37,170 nucleotides of DNA from Plectonema cf. radiosum LEGE 06105 (GTDB lineage Bacteria; Cyanobacteriota; Cyanobacteriia; Cyanobacteriales; Nostocaceae). Positions 32,301 through 37,170 of this stretch are shown here, piece after piece; the stretch's first letter is position 1; the number at the start of each line of letters is the position of its first letter. The notes below the pieces were generated by a model. That model searched no databases. It had not been told where the DNA came from and was given only the letters and a program-made list of their open reading frames with translations. Location: assembly GCF_015207665.1 (NCBI RefSeq), contig NZ_JADEWL010000064.1, forward strand, positions 1-37,170, in the 5' to 3' direction. Made by a program: the position numbers and the translations under genes.

Positions 32301-34903
32301 ATTTATTACTTTCACATCCTTTGATTTGTGATCATGATAGTACCCAGACGGTTCAGTTAGTGTTGACACCGCAATCAAATCAAGGCACAGGATTACAAAT
32401 TATTAGTCTACAAAATCCAACTTCGGAAAACCATATTGAAGCTTGGGAATCTCACGCAAAGGCAATAGTTAATCTGGTGACAACAGAAATAAATTTTGTC
32501 AATAACTCGATAAATATTGAAACATTAAAACAGCAATGCGATCAAATATCGGGAACAGAATTTTACTCCACATTCCGAGATAGGGGCTATCACTGGGAAA
32601 ATTCATTTCAATGGATTGACACAATTTGGCTGGGAGAAAATCAAGCTTTATGTCAAATGAAACAGCCTCAATTACCAGATAAAATTGATAATTATCAACT
32701 TTATCCCGGTTTAATTGATTCTTGTTTACAACTACTTAACAGTTGGGAACTAACTAAATCCGAGCAAGATTATATGTACGTTCCCTTTAACATTGCCAAA
32801 TTAAAATTTTACCATCGTCCTAATTGCGATCGTAAACTATGGTGTCACGCTCAAAAACAAGAATCAGACGATAATAGTTTACTTGGTAATATCAGTTTGT
32901 ACGACGAATCCGGACGTTTAATTGCGGAAATTATCGGTTTTGAAGCCAGAAGAACTCGTCAAAAAACCGTTTTCCAAAACATCACTAAAGCAGAACACGA
33001 TTGGTTGTATGAAATTGCTTGGGAAAACAAGGATGTTGATAAGAATCAAGAATTAATTCCACAAGAAAAGGGTAGTTGGCTGATATTCGCTCAAGATACA
33101 GGAATAGGCGCTCAACTTGCAAGAAAATTACAGCAAAATGGCGAAGATTATGTTTTAGTTGTTCCCGGTACGGAATATAAAGCTTTTCCGCAACAGTTTT
33201 ACATCAACCCCGAAAATCCCCAAGACTTTCAACGATTGCTGGAGGAGATCACAAATAATCAAACTGCTTTACGGGGAATAGTATACTTATGGGGATTAGA
33301 TGACACTTTTAAGACAAATAACCAAGTTCGTAATTGCGGTAGCGTTTTACATTTAGTCCAAGCTTTGACTAAAGCTGAATTATCTCCATATCCCCGATTG
33401 TGGTTGGTAACGAAAGCAACTCAAGCAACAACAGCATCCGATGATTTACAATTAACCGGAGCTTCATTGTGGGGATTGGGTAAAGTAATTGCTTTAGAAC
33501 ATCCAGAACTATTATGTACCCGCTTGGATTTAGATGCAGCAAACCATAATCAAGTTCAAGAATTGTACGAGCAATTATTATTTGCAGACACAGAAAATGA
33601 AATTGCTCTACGTCAAGGAATTCGTAAAGTTGCTCGCTTAGTAAGACGCAATTATCAAACTAACGCACAACAACAGTTTAAGTTTAATTCAGAAAGCAGC
33701 TATTTAATTACCGGCGGATTAGGAGCTTTGGGACTTGTAGTTGCTCGTTGGATGATTGATAAAGGGGCTAGAAATTTAGTTTTAACTACCAGAAGGGGAA
33801 TTACCAACGACACTCAACAAGAAATTTTACAACTAGAACAAGCCGGAGCGAAAGTACTGGTTGTCAAAGCAGATGTTTCCCAAGTAGAAGATGTATCTGG
33901 AATATTAACCAAAATCAAGACATCCCATCCACCTTTAAGAGGTATTATTCACGCTGCGGGTGTCTTAGATGATGGGTTACTGTTACAGCAAACTTGGCAA
34001 CGATTCGAGAGAGTTATGGCTGCGAAAGTCAGGGGAACTTGGAATTTACATCATCTAACTCAAGATATACCTCTAGACTTCTTTGTTTGTTTCTCCTCAG
34101 TAGCTTCCTTATTGGGTTCCCCAACTCAAGGAAACTATGCTGCTGCGAATGCTTTTATGGATACCTTAGTTAATTATCGCCGAAATCAAGGTAAGCCAGG
34201 TTTGAGCATTAACTGGGGTGCTTGGGGTGAAGTCGGGATGGCTGCTAAATTAGACATTCGTCACCAACAACGAATAACAGCAAGTGGTTTTTCCACAATT
34301 GCACCACAACAAGCATTACAAATATTAGGAGATTTATTAACGCAAAACGCAACACAAGTAGGAGTTACACCCGTTAATTGGACGAAGTTTTTACAACAAT
34401 TTTCCCCAGGAAAACAACCACCTTTAGTTAATAACTTCCTTAGTCAAACCCAAGCAAAAGTAAAACAAGAATCATCAACCCAGCATTTAGAACTTCTCCA
34501 TCAACTCCAAGAAACCATCGTTAGCGAGCGAGAAAATTTATTGATTGCTCGTATTCAAGATGAAGTTGTCAAAGTTCTGCAATTTGATTCCTCATTTCGT
34601 CCAAATCCCCGTACCGGATTCTTCGACATGGGAATGGATTCTTTAATGTCGATGGAATTAAAAAATCAGTTAGAGAAAATGTTGGGAAACTCCTTACCTT
34701 CTACCTTGACATTTGAATATTCCACCATTGAAGCTTTAGCACAGTATTTACTAGATAAAGTTATTTCCTTGGAAGTTGTAGAAATCGAAGAAACCTTAGA
34801 GGTGAAACCAGTACAAGATTTTGTTGATGACATCTTACAACTTTCCGAAGCAGAATTGTCAAACTTGATCGATCAAGAATTGGCAGAATTATTAAGAGTT
34901 TAG
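29315..34903 (+). CDS. Type I modular polyketide synthase, KS-AT-DH-KR-ACP
   Basis: The 1862-aa protein is one complete module. An N-terminal coiled-coil-like docking segment (residues 1-33) leads to a ketosynthase (about 35-465; Cys209 in DTACSSS, His344, His384). The acyltransferase has Ser654 in GHSLGEY and His754-AFH, the malonyl-CoA signature. The dehydratase has His962 (HKLYGKAIVP) and Asp1135 (YPGLIDSCLQ). The ketoreductase has GGLGALG (1467 on), an LDD motif (B-type) and Tyr1608. The ACP has Ser1776 (GMDSLMSM). No enoylreductase, methyltransferase or thioesterase is seen. The C-terminus (LSEAELSNLIDQELAELLRV) is docking-like. It should extend the starter by one malonyl unit and leave an alpha,beta-unsaturated thioester. 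The ATG at 29315 was preferred over an upstream TTG that starts inside repeat DNA. Confidence 0.92.
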   Translation: MNYPENQNYRPLLEKALLQLRNMRSVVDNMQQVQREPIAIIGMGCRFPGGADNPEAYWHLLHDGIDAIKEIPSQRWDVDKYYHSDSEVPGKMYTKYGGFLDQVDQFDAHFFGISPREAVNLDPQQRLLLEVSWEALEHSGIPADKLKGSSTGVFIGLCMDDYSQLGFNSGDRTQIDAYNTLSILRSMAAGRLAYTLGLQGSTMQLDTACSSSLLAVHLACQSLRTGECKMALAGGVNLILSPSASIGLSKLKALSKDGRCKTFDAAADGYSRGEGCGIVILKRLSDAISHGDNILAVIRGSAVNHDGASNGLTAPNGAAQEALLRKALENARLEPHQIQYVEAHGTGTSLGDPIEVLALGNILGENRSQDNPLTIGSVKTQLGHLESAAGIAGLIKVILSLQQAEIPAHLHFNQPNPYIPWGKLPVRVPTSLTTWDAPQRLAGISSFGMSGTNVHLILESAPQVEPKTQPDIERPLHLLSLSAKTEAALINLVEDYHSFLSSRPQTALTDICFTANTGRSHFEHRLAFIAESTTDLQQQISKFINNPSAGITDKSEHQQNQKIAFLFTGQGSQYAGMARELYETQPMFRQIINRCDEILRPYLEQPLLSVLYGSNTNLINDTAYAQPALFAIEYAVFQLWKSWGIEPDMVLGHSLGEYVAACVAGVFSLEDGLKLIAKRARLMQAMPGNGTMVSVFATEAVVSTAIQAFSDRVSIAAINGPESVVISGENQAIDIVVEKLEAKDINTVKLNVSHAFHSALMEPMLGDFEQVLSEVCFATPKIDLVSNVTGELVTTELQNPQYWLDHLRGTVRFAPAMKTLAQQGCQVFLEVGAKSILLGMGRKCVDTNVGMWLSSLHSSQSDWQQMLSTLAQLYIHGKTVNWFAFDSDYSRQRLVLPTYPFQRQRYWVDTSQINIPQSPTLTPSNNQALHPVLGKRLRLPFSPETRFEVEFSANSPAYLNDHKLYGKAIVPAASYVSMILSAVKETFSDESCVIENLLLSHPLICDHDSTQTVQLVLTPQSNQGTGLQIISLQNPTSENHIEAWESHAKAIVNLVTTEINFVNNSINIETLKQQCDQISGTEFYSTFRDRGYHWENSFQWIDTIWLGENQALCQMKQPQLPDKIDNYQLYPGLIDSCLQLLNSWELTKSEQDYMYVPFNIAKLKFYHRPNCDRKLWCHAQKQESDDNSLLGNISLYDESGRLIAEIIGFEARRTRQKTVFQNITKAEHDWLYEIAWENKDVDKNQELIPQEKGSWLIFAQDTGIGAQLARKLQQNGEDYVLVVPGTEYKAFPQQFYINPENPQDFQRLLEEITNNQTALRGIVYLWGLDDTFKTNNQVRNCGSVLHLVQALTKAELSPYPRLWLVTKATQATTASDDLQLTGASLWGLGKVIALEHPELLCTRLDLDAANHNQVQELYEQLLFADTENEIALRQGIRKVARLVRRNYQTNAQQQFKFNSESSYLITGGLGALGLVVARWMIDKGARNLVLTTRRGITNDTQQEILQLEQAGAKVLVVKADVSQVEDVSGILTKIKTSHPPLRGIIHAAGVLDDGLLLQQTWQRFERVMAAKVRGTWNLHHLTQDIPLDFFVCFSSVASLLGSPTQGNYAAANAFMDTLVNYRRNQGKPGLSINWGAWGEVGMAAKLDIRHQQRITASGFSTIAPQQALQILGDLLTQNATQVGVTPVNWTKFLQQFSPGKQPPLVNNFLSQTQAKVKQESSTQHLELLHQLQETIVSERENLLIARIQDEVVKVLQFDSSFRPNPRTGFFDMGMDSLMSMELKNQLEKMLGNSLPSTLTFEYSTIEALAQYLLDKVISLEVVEIEETLEVKPVQDFVDDILQLSEAELSNLIDQELAELLRV

Positions 34904-34918
34904 GGGATAAATTAACAG

Positions 34919-34944
34919 CCTCTCCCCTTGCTGGGGGAGGTTTT
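34919..34944 (+). terminator. Intrinsic terminator after the PKS gene
   Basis: CCTCTCCC pairs with GGGGGAGG (8 bp with one G-T wobble) around a short CTTGCT-type loop, followed by TTTTG, 15 bp after the PKS stop. It marks the likely end of the cluster transcript and argues that the docking partner is not simply further down the same mRNA. Confidence 0.65.
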
Positions 34945-35028
34945 GAAAGGTAAGGTTAAAATTTCCGTAAAAAGCAGGCTCCTTTTACCTAAAATATTAA
35001 AAGTATTTTTAACGCATAAGAGGTTGAA

Positions 35029-36115
35029 ATGAACGAAATTAATTATAACAGCTTATGGAAATTTTCTCTAAAAATATTACTAGGATTTTTGAGTGTCAGC
35101 GTCACATCAATAGAATCGGGTTTTGCTCAAAGCAATATTGTACCGGATAACACTTTAGGTACTGAACCTTCACAAATTAATAATAATAATAATGTAAATA
35201 GAAATGGTATACCCAGCACCTTGATAGAAGGTGGAGCAGAGCGGGGTCAAAATTTATTTCATAGTTTGCAAGAATTAAATGTCGGTGAAGGAAGAGGTGC
35301 TTATTTTGTTGTTCCTAATGATAATATTCAAAATGTTTTAACAAGAGTCACGGGAAATAATCCTTCAGAAATATTAGGCATTTTGGGTACGATATCCAAT
35401 AGAAATTTTGACCCTAGTAATGCAAATTTATTTTTAATTAATCCCAACGGGATTGTTTTTGGAGAAAATGCCAGTTTGGATATAAATGGTTCCTTTGTAG
35501 GGACTACTGCAAATGCAATTGAGTTTGCAGAGCAAGGGTTTTTTAGTACGATAAATCCTCAACCACCAGCTTTATTGACGGTGAATCCTTCGGCTTTTTT
35601 GTTTAGTCAAATTAATCAAACAGCATCGATTCAAAATAATTCAATTGCAGACTCTGGAATAGATCCAGCAGGTTTTAACGTATTTGGTTTGCGGGTTCCC
35701 GATGGTAAGAGTTTGCTGCTGGTGGGTGGCAATGTCAACATGAATGGTGGAGAATTAAACGCTTATGGTGGGAGGGTTGAGTTAGGAGGATTGGCAGAAA
35801 CTGGAACTGTAGCACTAGATATAAATGGGAATAATTTCAGGTTGGAATTTCCCGATAATGTTACTCGTGCTGATGTATCGCTGACAAATCAAGCCAAGGT
35901 ATATGTAGAAGGTGCTGGTGGCGGTGATATCGTAGTTAATGCTGGAAATGTGGAAATTACTGGAGGAAGTTTTCTTTCCGCTGGGATTGGGCAAGGTTTG
36001 GGGACACCTGAAACTGTTGCCGGAGATATTACCCTAGATGCGACTGGAGAAATAACAGTTGCTGATTCTGGGAGCCAAATTCGCAATCGGGTGCGCCGGG
36101 ATTCAAGAGGTAATG
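35029..36115 (+). repeat. Right arm of a large inverted repeat (tpsA3 5' part)
   Basis: It is the counterpart of 15710-16789 on the opposite strand. Together they flank about 18 kb that carries the CHAT gene, the regulator and the complete biosynthetic cluster. Confidence 0.85.
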
Positions 36116-37170
36116 CAGGAAATATTACCGTTAATACAGGTTCCTTGAATTTAGCAGAAGGTGCTAGTCTTTCTGCCTCAACATTGGGAGAAGGAAAAGC
36201 GGGGAGTGTGACGGTAACAGCCAATGATACTGTTTCCCTTACAGATGCTAATATCTTTAGCAGGGTGGAAGCAGGTGGTGTGGGTAATGGGGGAAATATT
36301 GAGATTAATGCTGCTAACCTGACACTACGAGATAGCGCTCAAATAACAACTAGTATTCGTCGTGCATCTGATACCCAAAGTGCAGGAAGAGGCAATGCGG
36401 GGGATGTGAATGTGAATGTAACGGGTGTTGTTGATATTGCTGATAGAAGAGATACATTTCCCAGTGGGATTAGAAGTACTGTGGGTACAGGAACTATTGG
36501 TAATGGGGGAAATATTACCGTTAATGCCGGTTCCTTCAACTTAACAGAAGGTGCTGAACTTATTGCCTCAACATTCGGAGAAGGAAATGCGGGGAATGTG
36601 ACGGTAACAGCCAATGATACTGTTTCCCTTACAGATGCTAATATCTTCAGCACAGTGGAAGCAGGTGGTGTGGGTAAAGGGGGAAATATTGAGATTAATG
36701 CTGCTAACCTGACACTACGAGATAGCGCTCAATTACAAACTAGTACTCGTGGTGCATCTGATACCCAAAGTGCAGGAAGAGGCAATGCGGGAGATGTGAA
36801 TGTGAATGTAACGGGTGTTGTTGATATTGCTGGGGAAAAAAATGGATTCCCTAGTGCGATTTTCAGTGATGTGGAAACAGGAACTATTGGTAAAGGGGGA
36901 AATATTACCGTTAATGCCGGTTCCTTGAATTTAGCAGAAGGTGCTGAACTTACTGCCGCAACATTCGGAGAAGGAAATGCTGGGAGTGTGACGGTGAAAG
37001 CCAAAGATACTGTTTCCCTTACAGATGCTAATATTTTCAGCAGGGTGCAAGCAGGTGGTGTGGGTGATGGGGGAAATATTACCGTTGATGCCGGTTCCTT
37101 TAACTTAACAGAAGGTGCTAGTCTTACTGCCTCAACATTCGGAGAAGGAAATGCTGGGAGTGTGACGGTG
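35029..37170 (+). CDS. TpsA3: filamentous-haemagglutinin-type exoprotein, 3' end outside window
   Basis: The reading frame is open for all 714 codons from the ATG at 35029 to the window edge, so the gene is partial here. It begins with AGAGGTTGAA before the ATG, a signal peptide (ILLGFLSVSVTSIESGFAQS), and the TPS secretion domain with LFLINPNGIVFGENASLD. The first ~350 residues are nearly identical to TpsA2. From about 36121 the body is made of 130-residue tandem units. No TpsB gene is next to it in the window, so export may depend on the TpsB at 6242-7987 or on one beyond the edge. It lies 125 bp after the PKS stop, past a terminator. Confidence 0.88.
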   Translation, partial: MNEINYNSLWKFSLKILLGFLSVSVTSIESGFAQSNIVPDNTLGTEPSQINNNNNVNRNGIPSTLIEGGAERGQNLFHSLQELNVGEGRGAYFVVPNDNIQNVLTRVTGNNPSEILGILGTISNRNFDPSNANLFLINPNGIVFGENASLDINGSFVGTTANAIEFAEQGFFSTINPQPPALLTVNPSAFLFSQINQTASIQNNSIADSGIDPAGFNVFGLRVPDGKSLLLVGGNVNMNGGELNAYGGRVELGGLAETGTVALDINGNNFRLEFPDNVTRADVSLTNQAKVYVEGAGGGDIVVNAGNVEITGGSFLSAGIGQGLGTPETVAGDITLDATGEITVADSGSQIRNRVRRDSRGNAGNITVNTGSLNLAEGASLSASTLGEGKAGSVTVTANDTVSLTDANIFSRVEAGGVGNGGNIEINAANLTLRDSAQITTSIRRASDTQSAGRGNAGDVNVNVTGVVDIADRRDTFPSGIRSTVGTGTIGNGGNITVNAGSFNLTEGAELIASTFGEGNAGNVTVTANDTVSLTDANIFSTVEAGGVGKGGNIEINAANLTLRDSAQLQTSTRGASDTQSAGRGNAGDVNVNVTGVVDIAGEKNGFPSAIFSDVETGTIGKGGNITVNAGSLNLAEGAELTAATFGEGNAGSVTVKAKDTVSLTDANIFSRVQAGGVGDGGNITVDAGSFNLTEGASLTASTFGEGNAGSVTV
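36121..37170 (+). repeat. 390-bp in-frame tandem repeats in tpsA3
   Basis: The landmark AATATTACCG recurs at 36121, 36511 and 36901, an exact 390-bp (130-codon) period. Units are highly similar (ITVNAGSLNLAEGA, TVTANDTVSLTDANIFS, RRASDTQSAGRGNAGDV). A sub-unit shift of 174 bp places the next landmark at 37075. TpsA2 contains only one full version of this unit (around 14.7-15.1 kb), so copy number differs between paralogues. Confidence 0.85.

Noticed and set aside
32960-33700. Enoylreductase domain between DH and KR
   Set aside because: The interval is only long enough for the structural KR half and lacks a medium-chain dehydrogenase nucleotide motif.
16868-35028. The 18-kb segment as a composite transposon or genomic island
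   Set aside because: No transposase, integrase, tRNA site or target duplication is visible; the flanking inverted repeats are gene paralogues.

Overview
The window looks like the chromosome of a filamentous, probably Nostocales-type cyanobacterium. It is AT-rich, carries many HIP1 octamers (GCGATCGC, for example near 4968, 6758, 13310, 18142, 19828, 26490, 29822 and 30869), has a heptanucleotide STRR array of the kind known from heterocystous cyanobacteria, and encodes typical cyanobacterial families: two-partner-secretion adhesins, a TPR-CHAT protein, a PEP-CTERM-like protein and a phenylalanine ammonia-lyase that closely resembles the Anabaena enzyme as I remember it. No tRNA, rRNA, transposase gene or CRISPR array was seen.

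Layout. (1) 312-5455, minus strand: a likely operon of a NapH-like membrane iron-sulfur protein, an FHA/flavin/NAD/2Fe-2S reductase and a vanadium haloperoxidase. (2) 6242-16789, minus strand: a two-partner-secretion locus with two large TpsA exoproteins and one TpsB outer-membrane transporter, with a small ORF between the TpsA genes. (3) 16790-17697: a block of cloverleaf-like palindromic repeats. (4) 17698-22931, plus strand: a secreted TPR-CHAT caspase-like protein, an AraC regulator with a degenerate receiver domain, and a PEP-CTERM-like exported protein. (5) 23356-34903, plus strand: a biosynthetic cluster with a small Cys-rich protein, DAHP synthase, phenylalanine ammonia-lyase, an acyl-activating ligase fused to a carrier protein, and a one-module type I PKS (KS-AT-DH-KR-ACP). 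(6) 35029 to the window end: a third TpsA gene, nearly identical at its 5' end to the second and in inverted orientation.

How it may work. The cluster in (5) reads as a complete logic: DAHP synthase feeds the shikimate pathway, PAL turns phenylalanine into trans-cinnamate, the ligase loads cinnamate on its own carrier domain, and the PKS adds one malonyl unit and processes it to an alpha,beta-unsaturated thioester. The expected intermediate is 5-phenyl-2,4-pentadienoyl-ACP (inference). The PKS ends in a docking-type tail and has no thioesterase, yet no partner follows, so the pathway is either split across the genome or cut off.

The most unexpected signal is a three-copy upstream element: a TACAG-N4-CTGTA palindrome (one copy has one mismatch) lying exactly 61 bp before TGTAGTTTATTT. 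It sits ahead of the redox/haloperoxidase operon, ahead of the small ORF and TpsA1, and ahead of the AraC-type regulator, always pointing at the downstream gene. It suggests a common regulator tying these loci together.
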